Origin: Streptomyces sp. NBC_00353
GTDB lineage: Bacteria > Actinomycetota > Actinomycetes > Streptomycetales > Streptomycetaceae
NCBI RefSeq assembly: GCF_036108815.1
Contig: NZ_CP107985.1
Coordinates: 3,534,001 to 3,598,000 of the forward strand
DNA: 64,000 nucleotides
Reading direction: 5' to 3'
Part shown: in pieces, positions 8,375 to 17,560 of the stretch
Layout: each line of letters opens with the position of its first letter
Numbering within the stretch: position 1 is the stretch's first letter
Notes under the pieces: generated by a model
Told to the model about the DNA's origin: nothing
The model's input: only the letters and a program-made list of their open reading frames with translations
The model's database searches: none
Made by a program: the position numbers and the translations under genes

Positions 8375-9625
8375 TCAGGCGCCGATGAGCTTGGCGAACT
8401 TCTCCTCGTACGCCGTCTCTTCCTTGCTTGTCAGCGAGCGGAAGGCGTGCGATCGGGCCGCCATCTCCTTGTCGGGGAGGATGAGTGTGTTGGCGGCCAT
8501 CGCCTTGTCGATCTTGGTGAGTTCCTCGCGGACACCGTCGACCGGACAGACATAGTTGATGTAGGCGGCGAGCTGGGCGGCGACCGGCGGCTCGTAGTAG
8601 TAGTCGATGAGCTTCTCGGCATTGGTCTTGTGCCGGGCCTTGGCGGGGACCAGCATGTTGTCGCTCGACGTGATGTATCCGGCGGCCGGGATCGCGTACT
8701 TGATGTCCGGGTTTCCGGACTGGAGCTGGATGATGTCGCCGGCCCACGCGATGCAGGCGGCGATGTCACCCTTGTCGAGGTCCGCGGTGTAGTCGTTGCC
8801 GGTGAAGCGGCGGATCTGCTTCTTGTCGACGCCCTTCTGGATCCGGCCGATCGCCGCGTCGAAGTCGGCGTCCGTGAACGTCCCGGGGTCCTTGCCCATG
8901 TCGAGCAGGGTCATGCCGACTGAGTCACGCATCTCGGAGAGGAACCCGACCCGGCCCTTGAGGGAGGGGTCGTCGAGCAGCTGCGTGATGGAGTCGACCT
9001 TGCGCCCGCCGGTCGCCTTGGAGTTGTAGGCGATGACGGTCGGAATGCCGGTCCAGGGGTACGAGTAGGCGCGGCCCGGGTCCCAGTCGGGGGTGCGGAA
9101 CTGGGACGAGAGATTGGCGAAGGCGTGCGGCAGGTTCACCGGGTCGAGCTTCTGGGCCCAGCCGAGCCGGATGATCCGCGCGGCCAGCCAGTCGGTCACG
9201 ATGATGAGGTCCCGGCCGGTGTCCTGGCCCGCGGCCAGCTGCGGCTTTATCTTGCCGAAGAATTCGACGTTGTCGTTGATGTCCTCGGTGTACTTGACCT
9301 CGATCCCGGTGCGTTTCGTGAACGCCTCCAGGGTGGGCCGGTGCTTCTCGTCCTCACTGACGTCCATGTATTCGGTCCAGTTGGAGAAGTTGATCTGCTT
9401 CTCCTTGGCCGAATGGTCGTCCGAGGCCGCTGCGGCGTCCCCTTCCCGCTTCGCGGGCGGAATGCCGCATGCGCTCAGCGTCCCCAGTCCGCCGAGCGCG
9501 AGCGCGCCCATACCGGAGGCGCGGATGAGTGAACGCCGGGTGAGGGCGCCCCTGCCACTGGTCAGACTGCGCCGCATCGCGGCCAGCTGCGCTGCAGAGA
9601 GGTGCTCCGGCTCGTACTGCTCCAT
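8375..9625 (-). CDS. Polyamine ABC transporter substrate-binding lipoprotein, PotD-like
   Basis: A 416-residue extracytoplasmic binding protein. An unusually long N-terminal tail of about 28 residues precedes a Tat-like TRRSLIRASG and a lipobox LSAC, so it is probably a twin-arginine-exported lipoprotein. The mature part carries PotD-type segments (INFSNWTEYMD, FTKRTGIEVKYTEDINDN, VPAKARHKTNAEKLIDYYYEP). It captures putrescine/spermidine for the permease encoded downstream. A paralogue lies at 19,356-20,519. Confidence 0.88.
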   Translation of the reverse strand: MEQYEPEHLSAAQLAAMRRSLTSGRGALTRRSLIRASGMGALALGGLGTLSACGIPPAKREGDAAAASDDHSAKEKQINFSNWTEYMDVSEDEKHRPTLEAFTKRTGIEVKYTEDINDNVEFFGKIKPQLAAGQDTGRDLIIVTDWLAARIIRLGWAQKLDPVNLPHAFANLSSQFRTPDWDPGRAYSYPWTGIPTVIAYNSKATGGRKVDSITQLLDDPSLKGRVGFLSEMRDSVGMTLLDMGKDPGTFTDADFDAAIGRIQKGVDKKQIRRFTGNDYTADLDKGDIAACIAWAGDIIQLQSGNPDIKYAIPAAGYITSSDNMLVPAKARHKTNAEKLIDYYYEPPVAAQLAAYINYVCPVDGVREELTKIDKAMAANTLILPDKEMAARSHAFRSLTSKEETAYEEKFAKLIGA

Positions 9626-9667
9626 GCGCGTTGCCCTTTCGGGTGGGAATGGCCGTGGTCGGCCGGG

Positions 9668-11182
9668 CTATCGGTCCCCGAAGATCGTGCGGTGCCAGTC
9701 CTTGCGGGCGACCGCGGTGTTGTCATACATCACGTGCTTGACCTGCGTGTACTCCTCGAAGGAGTACGCCGACATGTCCTTGCCGAAGCCGCTGGCCTTG
9801 TATCCGCCGTGTGGCATCTCGCTGATGATCGGAATGTGGTCGTTGACCCAGACGCAGCCCGCCTTGATCTCGCGGGTGGCGCGGCCCGCCCGGTACACGT
9901 CCCGGCTCCAGGCGGAGGCAGCAAGTCCGTACGGGGTGTCGTTGGCAAGAGCGATGCCCTCGTCGTCGGTGTCGAAGGGCAGCACGACCAGGACCGGGCC
10001 GAAGATCTCCGACTGGACGATCTCGCTGTCCTGGGCGGCTCCGGCGACCAGTGTCGGCCGGTAGTAGGCGCCGTCCTCGAGGTCGCCGCCGGGCGCCTCG
10101 CCACCGGTGACGACGGTGGCGTACGCACGGGCGCGCTCGACGAATCCGGCGACCCGGTCCCGCTGGGCGTGGCTGATCAGCGGGCCGAGGTCGGTCGACG
10201 GGTCGAAGGGGTCGCCGAGCCGGACGGTCGCCATCAGCTCGGCGACCCCATTGACGAAGGCGTCGTAGAGCGGGCGCTGGACGTAGGCGCGGGTGGCGGC
10301 GGTGCAGTCCTGGCCGGTGTTGATGAGCGCTCCGGCGACCGCGCCGTTGACGGCGGCGTCGAGGTCGGCGTCGTCGAACACCAGGAAGGGGGCCTTGCCG
10401 CCCAGTTCGAGGTGGAGGCGCTTGACGGTCGCGGTGGCGATCTCGGCGACCCGCTTGCCCACCGCGGTGGACCCGGTGAAGGAGGTCATCACGACGTCCG
10501 GGTGGCCGACCAGGTGCTCGCCCGCGTCCTTGCCCGCCCCGGTGACGATGTTGATCACGCCGTCCGGGATGCCCGCCCCGGTGGCCGCCTGCGCGAACAT
10601 CAACGAGGTCAGCGGGGTGATCTCGGCGGGCTTCAGCACGATCGTGTTGCCTGCCGCGATCGCCGGGAGGATCTTCCAGGCGGCCATCTGGAGCGGGTAG
10701 TTCCAGGGAGCGATGGAGCCGACGACACCGATCGCCTCACGACGTACGTACGAGGTGTGGTCGCCGTCGTACTCGCCCGCGGACCTGCCCTCCAGATGGC
10801 GGGCGGCGCCCGCGAAGAAGGAGGTGTTGTCGATGGTCCCCGGCACGTCGAACTCGGTGGAGAGCTTGATCGGCTTGCCGCACTGGAGCGACTCGGCGTA
10901 CGCGAAGTCGTCGGCCTGCTCGGCAAGTACGGCGGCGAAGCGGTGCATCGCCTCGGACCGCTCGGCCGGTGTGGCGCCGGACCAGCCGGGGAAGGCTTCC
11001 CTTGCGGCGGCGACGGCCGCGTCGACATCGGCGGTACCCGCCAGTTCGTAGGTGTAGACGGTCTCGCCCGTCGCCGGGTTCACGACCGCGTGACTGCGTC
11101 CCGATGTGCCGGACCGCAGACTTCCGCCGATGTACTGCGCGCCGTCCGCGAAGCGGTCCTGCACCTGGAAGCCGTTGCCCAT
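9668..11182 (-). CDS. Gamma-aminobutyraldehyde dehydrogenase (ALDH family)
   Basis: A 504-residue NAD-dependent aldehyde dehydrogenase; the ATG at 11182 follows GGAGGAG. The catalytic Glu lies in LELGGKAP and the nucleophilic Cys in NTGQDCTAATR. PWNYPLQMAAWK and the GTNDxGW-like end FEEYTQVKHVM match the PuuC/PatD group. It should oxidise 4-aminobutyraldehyde from putrescine to GABA. It heads the import operon, 42 bp before the binding-protein gene. The gene at 20,699 is a second enzyme of the same group. Confidence 0.87.
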   Translation of the reverse strand: MGNGFQVQDRFADGAQYIGGSLRSGTSGRSHAVVNPATGETVYTYELAGTADVDAAVAAAREAFPGWSGATPAERSEAMHRFAAVLAEQADDFAYAESLQCGKPIKLSTEFDVPGTIDNTSFFAGAARHLEGRSAGEYDGDHTSYVRREAIGVVGSIAPWNYPLQMAAWKILPAIAAGNTIVLKPAEITPLTSLMFAQAATGAGIPDGVINIVTGAGKDAGEHLVGHPDVVMTSFTGSTAVGKRVAEIATATVKRLHLELGGKAPFLVFDDADLDAAVNGAVAGALINTGQDCTAATRAYVQRPLYDAFVNGVAELMATVRLGDPFDPSTDLGPLISHAQRDRVAGFVERARAYATVVTGGEAPGGDLEDGAYYRPTLVAGAAQDSEIVQSEIFGPVLVVLPFDTDDEGIALANDTPYGLAASAWSRDVYRAGRATREIKAGCVWVNDHIPIISEMPHGGYKASGFGKDMSAYSFEEYTQVKHVMYDNTAVARKDWHRTIFGDR

Positions 11183-11370
11183 GACGCTCTCCTCCGCCGC
11201 TGTTCCCGTCGACCGGGGCGGCGTAGCTTCTGCTCGAATTGAGTGCCGATCCTGACAGAGGACACTGAGCCCAACAAGTGATTCCGTTGTTGCCTTTTGG
11301 TTACGCGACGGAATCTGTCGACCATGTGTCGCGTCGATACGGAATTCCGCGTACGGAGTGTCAGTGGCGG

Positions 11371-11937
11371 ATGCCACACTCGCATGTCATGGAGCACATG
11401 AACGATCTTGTGGCGCGGACCCGTCACGGCGAGAAGGTGAAGTACCTGCGGTTCTGGGGACACCGCCCGCTCCCGGACGGGCGGATCGGTGCGAGCTGTC
11501 TCAGTCAGTGGTGGCCGTCGCCGTTCACCGTCGACGGCGTGGCGTACGCGTCGGCCGAGCACTGGATGATGGCCGGCAAGGCGCGGCTCTTCGGCGACGA
11601 GGAGGCGGAGCACCGGGCCGTGTCCGCGAGCAGCCCCGCTGCGGCGAAGAAGACGGGCCGGCTGGTCCGCGGTTTCGACGAGTCCGTGTGGGAGCGGGAG
11701 CGGTTCGCTCTGGTGGTGGCGGGCAGCGTCCACAAGTTCGGTCAGAACGCCGAGCTGCGGGAATTCCTGGTGAACACCGGGGACCGGGTGCTCGTCGAAG
11801 CCAGCCCCGTGGACCGGATCTGGGGCATCGGGCTGGCGGCGGACGATCCGCGTGCCGAGAACCCGGCGAGCTGGCGCGGGCTGAATCTGCTGGGGTTCGC
11901 GCTGATGGACGCGCGGGCGGAGCTGCGCACACCATGA
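11371..11937 (+). CDS. NADAR family protein (stand-alone)
   Basis: A 188-residue soluble protein with the NADAR signatures LSQWWPSPFTVDGVAYASAEHWMM, AGKARLFGD, and VDRIWGIGLAADDP near the C-terminus. NADAR domains (from NAD and ADP-ribose; also called the ribA/ribD-fused or YbiA family) act on ADP-ribose-linked compounds, and some remove ADP-ribose from nucleic acid or process riboflavin intermediates. Here it is single-domain. Start choice is uncertain: ATGs at 11371, 11389 and 11398 are all in frame, none with a strong ribosome site. It is divergent from the ALDH operon. Confidence 0.75.
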   Translation: MPHSHVMEHMNDLVARTRHGEKVKYLRFWGHRPLPDGRIGASCLSQWWPSPFTVDGVAYASAEHWMMAGKARLFGDEEAEHRAVSASSPAAAKKTGRLVRGFDESVWERERFALVVAGSVHKFGQNAELREFLVNTGDRVLVEASPVDRIWGIGLAADDPRAENPASWRGLNLLGFALMDARAELRTP

Positions 11938-11953
11938 GGCGGCCCGGATGCGC

Positions 11954-11992
11954 GACGGCCGGGCGGGCCGGAGCCCGGCCCGCCCGGCCGTC
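11954..11992. terminator. Bidirectional hairpin terminator
   Basis: Perfect 17-bp inverted repeat, arms 11954-11970 and 11976-11992 with a 5-nt loop, all G/C apart from one A-T pair. It sits between the convergent NADAR and DUF4190 genes and can serve both strands. No U-run, as is common in Streptomyces. Confidence 0.7.
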
Positions 11993-12042
11993 AGGTGGGA
12001 TACGGCACCGGTTCGCAAGGTTCCGGTACCGCCCGACATCGC

Positions 12043-12747
12043 CTAGCGCGTGACGTCGACGACCAGGGACGAGGCGAACGGGTCGTCGTTGTAGGTGTTG
12101 TCGTCGAACTCATCGGCATGGGTGACGAACAGCCAGATGAAGAAGCCGATGATCGCCACACCGAGGACCATGCCGATGGACCCCATGATGATCCCGGCGA
12201 GTGCCTGACCGCTGTTGGTCGCCTCGCCGCGCTGCACCCGCTTACGGCCCAGGATGCCGAAGATCAGGGCGAGTGCGCCCAGGATCAGGCTGGGTATCCC
12301 GTAGATGCAGAACAGGCAGACGGCCAGGATGCCGAGCACCATGGCTGCCGTACCCATGCCGTTGGAAGGCGCGCTGCCCCAGGGCGTCTGGCCGTAGCCG
12401 GTATACCCCGGGTAGCTCCCGTACTGCGGGCCCGGCGCGGCCGGGTAGCCGTACTGCCCCGCGGCCGGCGGGACCTGCTGGCCCGGTCCGTTCGGTGCGA
12501 TCGGCGGCGGCGGTACCTCCTCGGGGCCGGCGGCCGGCGCGGGACCGGTCGGAGCTCCGAACCCCGGTCCGGTGGCAGGTGCGGACCCGTCCCCCACACC
12601 CGGCATCGAGGTCACGGTCGGCTGGTCGTGCACAGCAGGCGGACGAGGATCACCGGACGGCTTCTCCAGCGGCACTCTGCTGTCCGGCGGAGCCCATGGG
12701 TCGCGTGGCTCCGCCCCGCCCCCTGGCTGCTCTGTGTTGTCTGACAT
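12043..12747 (-). CDS. DUF4190-type membrane protein with Pro/Gly-rich N-terminus
   Basis: A 234-residue protein; ATG 12747 follows GGGAGG. The first 125 residues are disordered (Pro, Gly, Ala, Tyr-rich), then two membrane helices (AAMVLGILAVCLFCIYGIPSL and IIMGSIGMVLGVAIIGFFIWL) flank a cytoplasmic GRKRVQRGEATNSGQALAG loop. This is the DUF4190 layout common in actinobacteria. Function unknown; it stands alone between the NADAR gene and the divergent deaminase gene. Confidence 0.72.
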   Translation of the reverse strand: MSDNTEQPGGGAEPRDPWAPPDSRVPLEKPSGDPRPPAVHDQPTVTSMPGVGDGSAPATGPGFGAPTGPAPAAGPEEVPPPPIAPNGPGQQVPPAAGQYGYPAAPGPQYGSYPGYTGYGQTPWGSAPSNGMGTAAMVLGILAVCLFCIYGIPSLILGALALIFGILGRKRVQRGEATNSGQALAGIIMGSIGMVLGVAIIGFFIWLFVTHADEFDDNTYNDDPFASSLVVDVTR

Positions 12748-12880
12748 GGGCCTCCCCCATCGTGGTCCCGTCATGCTACGGCCCGCTCCCGCCGGTCCGG
12801 CCCCGGCCTACGATGATCCCCGTCCCGCCCCGGGCCGCAATGCGCCCGGACCGCTCGAACCTCACGTTCCGGAGGATCCG

Positions 12881-13915
12881 ATGACCGATCTGCACCCCTT
12901 CATCGCGGGGCTGCCCAAGGCCGAACTGCATGTCCACCATGTCGGATCCGCCTCGCCACGCATCGTCGCCGAACTGGCCGCCCACCACCCGGACTCCAAG
13001 GTCCCCACGGACCCCGAGGCGCTGGCCGACTACTTCTCCTTCACCGACTTCGCCCACTTCATCGATGTCTATCTCTCCGTCGTGGACCTGATCCGCACCC
13101 CGGAGGACGTCCGGCTGCTGACCTTCGAGGTCGCCCGTGACATGGCCCGCCAGAACATCCGGTACGCGGAGCTGACCGTCACCCCGTTCAGCTCGACCCG
13201 GCGCGGGATCCCGGAGCAGGGCTTCATGGAGGCCATCGAGGACGCCCGCAAGGCCGCCGAGGCCGAGCTCGGGGTCGTACTGCGCTGGACGTTCGACATC
13301 CCCGGCGAGGCCGGACTGGAAGCCGCCGAGGAGACCACCCGGCTCGCGGTCGGACTGCGGCCCGAGGGGCTCGTCGCGTTCGGGCTCGGCGGTCCGGAGA
13401 TCGGCGTGCCCCGCCCGCAGTTCAAGCCCTACTTCGACCGGGCGATCGCCGAGGGCCTGCACTCCGTCCCGCACGCCGGGGAGACCACGGGTCCGCAGAC
13501 CATCTGGGACGCCCTCACCGATTTGCGCGCCGAGCGCATCGGCCACGGCACCAGCGCCACCCGGGACCCGAGGCTCCTCGACCACCTCGCCGAGCACCGG
13601 ATTCCGCTGGAGGTCTGCCCGACCTCGAACATCGCGACCCGCGCCGTCACCGACCTCGACCGGCACCCGGTCAAGGAGATGGTGGACGCCGGCGTTCTGG
13701 TCACCATCAACAGCGACGACCCGCCGATGTTCGGCACGGACCTCAACAACGAGTACGGGGTGGCGGCCCGTCTCCTCGGCCTGGACGAGCGGGGTCTCGC
13801 CGCACTCGCGAAGAACGCGGTGGAGGCCTCGTACCTCGACCCGGCCGGCAAGCGGACGCTGGCCGCCGAGATCGACACGTACACGACGAGCTGGCTGGAG
13901 CGCACCGGCCGGTGA
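12881..13915 (+). CDS. Adenosine deaminase-family enzyme, probably 6-aminodeoxyfutalosine deaminase
   Basis: A 344-residue metal-dependent amidohydrolase; ATG 12881 has GGAGG five bases upstream. Metal ligands are visible: HVHH at about residues 17-20, the HAGE motif around 197, and the DDPP near 275. Canonical adenosine deaminases show HxHLEG(S/A) where this has HVHHVGS. S. avermitilis Sav2595, as I recall a close relative, was shown to deaminate 6-aminodeoxyfutalosine in the futalosine route to menaquinone, so that substrate is likelier than adenosine. Transcription continues into the phosphodiesterase gene. Confidence 0.8.
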   Translation: MTDLHPFIAGLPKAELHVHHVGSASPRIVAELAAHHPDSKVPTDPEALADYFSFTDFAHFIDVYLSVVDLIRTPEDVRLLTFEVARDMARQNIRYAELTVTPFSSTRRGIPEQGFMEAIEDARKAAEAELGVVLRWTFDIPGEAGLEAAEETTRLAVGLRPEGLVAFGLGGPEIGVPRPQFKPYFDRAIAEGLHSVPHAGETTGPQTIWDALTDLRAERIGHGTSATRDPRLLDHLAEHRIPLEVCPTSNIATRAVTDLDRHPVKEMVDAGVLVTINSDDPPMFGTDLNNEYGVAARLLGLDERGLAALAKNAVEASYLDPAGKRTLAAEIDTYTTSWLERTGR

Positions 13916-13938
13916 CCGGAGGCGGTGACAATGGCCCC

Positions 13939-14643
13939 ATGGCCACCTCTGTCACCGCCGTGGCTCACCGCGGCGATCCGTACCGTGTCCGCGAGAACAC
14001 CCTCCCGTCGATCCGCTCCGCGATCGAACGGGGGGCGGACGCGGTCGAGATCGATGTCCGGGTCACCCGCGACGGGGTGCCCGTCCTGCTGCACGACCCC
14101 ACGCTGGAACGGCTGTGGGGCCACGACCGCAGGCTGGACGGGCTCACCCATCAGGAGCTCACCGAAGTGACCGGGGGCGGTGTACCCACGCTGCGCGAGG
14201 CGCTGCTCACCGCCGGAACGCATCGCCTCATGGTCGACCTGCCCGGCTCCACCGACGATTCGGTACGCAGGATCGTCGGTGTGGTCCGGGAGTGCGGGGC
14301 CGGGGAGCGTACGTACTACTGCGCGGGCCCCGAGGCCATGCTGCGGGTGCGCGCAGCCGATCCGTCCGCCGAGATCGCCCTGACCTGGACGTCGCTCGCC
14401 CCACCCCGTGCCGGTCTGCTGGAGGCGGTGAAGCCGCGCTGGCTGAACTACCGGTTCGGCCTGGTGAGCCGGGAGTTGACGGACCGTGTCCACCGGGACG
14501 GGCTGCTGGTCTCGGCCTGGACGGCCGACACCAGGCGCACCATGCGCCGCCTGATCGCGCACGGCGTCGACTCGATCACCACCAACCGGGTCGACGCCCT
14601 GCACGGTCTGCTCGCCAACTCGACTGTCACTGAGGTCCCTTGA
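13939..14643 (+). CDS. Glycerophosphodiester phosphodiesterase
   Basis: A 234-residue TIM-barrel enzyme with GDPD hallmarks: AHRGDPYRVRENT at the N-terminus, AVEIDVRVTRDGVPVLLHDP supplying metal-binding Glu/Asp and catalytic His, and VSAWTADTRRTMRRLIAHGVDSITTNR near the end. It should hydrolyse glycerophosphodiesters to sn-glycerol 3-phosphate and an alcohol. No signal peptide, so cytosolic. An alternative GTG at 13912 overlaps the deaminase stop (GTGA) and would add nine residues; homologues as I recall them begin near the ATG used here. Confidence 0.82.
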   Translation: MATSVTAVAHRGDPYRVRENTLPSIRSAIERGADAVEIDVRVTRDGVPVLLHDPTLERLWGHDRRLDGLTHQELTEVTGGGVPTLREALLTAGTHRLMVDLPGSTDDSVRRIVGVVRECGAGERTYYCAGPEAMLRVRAADPSAEIALTWTSLAPPRAGLLEAVKPRWLNYRFGLVSRELTDRVHRDGLLVSAWTADTRRTMRRLIAHGVDSITTNRVDALHGLLANSTVTEVP

Positions 14644-14708
14644 TCGATCCGGCATGATGGACGATGCCTCATCGATCGCGATGTCGCCCCGGCGCCGGAG
14701 GAGCAGAT

Positions 14709-15524
14709 GTGACTGATGTGACCGATCCGCGGAGCAACCCTCCTTCCCCCCGTGTCCGTTCCGACATCGCGCACAACGCCCGGGTCTGGAACTACTGGCT
14801 GGGCGGCAAGGACAACTACCCCGTCGACCGCGCGGTCGGGGATCAGGTCACCGGCATGTACCCGAGCATCGGTGAAGTGGCCCGGGCCGACCGGGCCTTC
14901 CTGGGACGGGCGGTCCGCCATCTGGCCGGCGACGCGGGGATCGGCCAGTTCCTGGACATCGGCACCGGCCTGCCGACGGCGGACAACACCCATGAGGTCG
15001 CGCAGCACACCGCGCCGGACGCCCGCATCGTGTACGTCGACAACGACCCGATCGTGCTGGCGCACGCCCGCGCGCTGCTCACCAGCTCGCCGGAGGGTGC
15101 GACCACCTACATCGACGCGGACGCCCGCCACCCGGAACGGATCCTGCAGGCGGTCGAACCGACCCTGGACCTCAAGAAGCCGGTCGCGGTGCTGATGCTC
15201 GGCATCCTGAACTTCGTTCTCGACACGGCCGAGGCCGGGGGCATCGTACGGAAGCTGATGGACGCGATGCCGTCCGGCAGCTATCTGGTGCTCACCCACC
15301 CCACACTCGAGCTGGGCGGCGAGGGCAACGAAGCGGCGATGCGGTTCTGGAACGAGAACGCCACACCACCGATCACCGCCCGCAGTCGCACCGAGTTCGC
15401 CTCGTTCCTGGAGGGTCTGGAGCTCATCGGTCCCGGCATCGTGTCGTGCGCTCGCTGGCGCACCGGCCCGGCCGCGGTGGGGGCCGAGGTCGCCCAGTTC
15501 GGCGCAGTGGCCCGGAAGCCCTGA
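14709..15524 (+). CDS. SAM-dependent methyltransferase (DUF574/Methyltransf_19)
   Basis: A 271-residue protein; GTG 14709 follows GGAGGAG by six bases. It has the family pattern RVWNYWLGGKDNYPVDR, the SAM-binding FLDIGTGLPTADNTHEVAQ, and VYVDNDPIVLAHARALL. This large Streptomyces family is often amplified per genome and of unknown target. The fold indicates a class I methyltransferase in the cytosol. Confidence 0.85.
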   Translation: MTDVTDPRSNPPSPRVRSDIAHNARVWNYWLGGKDNYPVDRAVGDQVTGMYPSIGEVARADRAFLGRAVRHLAGDAGIGQFLDIGTGLPTADNTHEVAQHTAPDARIVYVDNDPIVLAHARALLTSSPEGATTYIDADARHPERILQAVEPTLDLKKPVAVLMLGILNFVLDTAEAGGIVRKLMDAMPSGSYLVLTHPTLELGGEGNEAAMRFWNENATPPITARSRTEFASFLEGLELIGPGIVSCARWRTGPAAVGAEVAQFGAVARKP

Positions 15525-15537
15525 CGGCGCCGGTCCC

Positions 15538-16761
15538 ATGCATCTACGTGGTATCGCCCCGAGGGCGCTCGGGGCCGGCCCCCGGACCGTGGACCTCCTC
15601 ATCGCGCTGCTGGTGCAAGCCGCGGTGACCATGCCGTTCGTCGTCCCGCGGGGCCCGGACCTGCCGGAGGCGACGTGGGCGGCGTACGGACTGACCACCC
15701 TGACCGTGGTGCCGCTGGTCGCGCGGCGGCGGGCTCCGGTCGCCGTGCTGATCGCTGTGCTCGCTGTCGGCGGCCTGTACAAGTTCACACTCGACGGGCC
15801 GGGCCAGCCGCTCCCGTACGCCGGACTCGTGGCCTTCTACACGGTGGCCGAACTCTCCTCACCGGTGAAGCGGCTCGGGGTCGCGGCGCTCACCACCGCG
15901 GCGGTGCTGTCCTCACCCGGACGCAACAGCAACGAGATGAGGGAGCTGCTCTTCTCCTTCTTCGTGTTCGGCGCGGCCTATGCCTTCGGCCGGTTCACCG
16001 TCACGCGCAAGGCCTACCTGCGGGCGTTGGAGGACCGGGCCCGGCAGCTGGAGCTGACGCACCGCATCGAGACCGAGCAGGCGGCGGCCCGCGAACGGGC
16101 CCGGATCGCACGGGAGATGCACGACATCCTCTCGCACGCGGTGAGCCTGATGATCGTGCAGGCGGAGGCCGGTCCGGTGGCCGTGCGCACGGCACCGGAG
16201 CGTGCCGAGGCGGCGTTCGACGCGATCTCGGAGACGGGGCGGGACGCCATGGTGCAGTTGCGCCGGATGCTCGGCGTGCTGCGCGAGAACGAGAGCCCGC
16301 ACGGCGCGCCCAGGGAACCCCAGCCCGCGCTGGCCGGGCTGCCCGGCCTGGTCGAGCGAGTACGCGGCAGCGGCCTGGAGATCTCGTACGAGGTCACGGG
16401 TCCGGCCCGCCCGCCCGGCCTGGACGTCGAGGCCACCGTGTACCGGATCGCGCAGGAGGCCCTGACGAACGTCGTCAAGCATGCCGCCGCCGACACCGTC
16501 TGCGTACAACTGACGTATGAGCCGACAGCGTTGATCCTCACTGTCACCGATGACGGGCGCGGACCCGGGACCGTCACCGGAATGGGACTGATCGGCATCC
16601 GGGAACGCGCCTCGGCACACGGCGGCACCGCCCGCACAGGAGCGGGTCCGGGTGGCCGGGGATTCCGGGTCCGGGTGACGATTCCGCTTGCGGCCACGCA
16701 GACGGACGCGCACGGCAAGGCACATGCCCATGGAGAGACGCATACAGGGGTGGAGAGTTGA
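15538..16761 (+). CDS. Two-component sensor histidine kinase (NarL-type partner)
   Basis: A 407-residue kinase with four to five N-terminal membrane helices, no large extracellular loop, then HisKA_3 dimerisation with phospho-acceptor His195 (REMHDILSHAVSLM). The HATPase part shows YRIAQEALTNVVKHA and DDGRGPG/GMGLIGIRERA. A His-rich tail (HGKAHAHGETH) is unusual and might bind metal. The stop overlaps the TTG start of the response regulator, so both are co-translated. The signal is unknown. Confidence 0.88.
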   Translation: MHLRGIAPRALGAGPRTVDLLIALLVQAAVTMPFVVPRGPDLPEATWAAYGLTTLTVVPLVARRRAPVAVLIAVLAVGGLYKFTLDGPGQPLPYAGLVAFYTVAELSSPVKRLGVAALTTAAVLSSPGRNSNEMRELLFSFFVFGAAYAFGRFTVTRKAYLRALEDRARQLELTHRIETEQAAARERARIAREMHDILSHAVSLMIVQAEAGPVAVRTAPERAEAAFDAISETGRDAMVQLRRMLGVLRENESPHGAPREPQPALAGLPGLVERVRGSGLEISYEVTGPARPPGLDVEATVYRIAQEALTNVVKHAAADTVCVQLTYEPTALILTVTDDGRGPGTVTGMGLIGIRERASAHGGTARTGAGPGGRGFRVRVTIPLAATQTDAHGKAHAHGETHTGVES

Positions 16762-17486
16762 CGATCCGTGTGGTGGTGGCCGACGACCAGGAGCTGGTAC
16801 GCAGCGGCTTCGCGATGATCCTGGACGCGCAGCCGGACATCGAGGTGGTCGCGGAGGCGGGCGACGGCGCCGGGGCGGTCGACGCGGTACGCCGGCTGGC
16901 GCCGGAGGTGGCGCTGCTCGACATCCGGATGCCCGGCACGGACGGCATCGAGGCGTGCCGCACGATCAGCGCGGAGACCGACTGCCGGACGGTCATGCTC
17001 ACCACCTTCGACTCCGACGAGTATGTCTACGAGGCGCTGCACGCGGGTGCGAGCGGCTTTCTGCTCAAGGACGTCCGCCGCGACGATCTGGTGCACGGGG
17101 TACGAGTGGTGGCGGCCGGGGACTCGCTGCTGGCGCCGTCGGTGGCGCGCCGGCTGATCGCCGACTACACCGCGCGCCCGGCGGCCTCGGCCGTACCGCC
17201 GTCCGCACGGTTCGATGTCCTGACCGCCCGCGAACGCGAGACGCTGCTGCACCTGGCACGCGGCCTGTCGAACGCGGAGATCGCAACCGCACTCGTCGTC
17301 AGCGAGCACACGGTGAAGACCCATGTGGGCCATGTCCTGTCCAAGCTGGGCCTGCGCGACCGGATCCAGGCGGTCATCTGCGCGTACGAGTGCGGTCTCG
17401 TCACTCCCTCGCCGGAGGGAGAGACGTCCCCCGTCTCCCCCGCACCGGCGAGAAGACCTCATGGCGAGGACCGCCCGCCCGGGTGA
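16758..17486 (+). CDS. NarL/FixJ-family response regulator
   Basis: A 242-residue regulator: receiver domain with phospho-acceptor Asp55 in LLDIRMP and conserved Lys in FLLKD, then a LuxR-type helix-turn-helix (LTARERETLLHLARGLSNAEIATALVVSEHTVKTHVGHVLSKL). The TTG start at 16758 is preceded by GGAGAG and overlaps the kinase stop by four bases. A disordered 30-residue tail follows. It may control the serine hydrolase gene immediately downstream. Confidence 0.88.
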   Translation: MTIRVVVADDQELVRSGFAMILDAQPDIEVVAEAGDGAGAVDAVRRLAPEVALLDIRMPGTDGIEACRTISAETDCRTVMLTTFDSDEYVYEALHAGASGFLLKDVRRDDLVHGVRVVAAGDSLLAPSVARRLIADYTARPAASAVPPSARFDVLTARERETLLHLARGLSNAEIATALVVSEHTVKTHVGHVLSKLGLRDRIQAVICAYECGLVTPSPEGETSPVSPAPARRPHGEDRPPG

Positions 17487-17560
17487 TCCGCCGGGGCGCG
17501 CGGATCAACAGGATGGACTCCACCAGCAGTTACGGATTCCACTCCCCGGAGGCACCGGAC

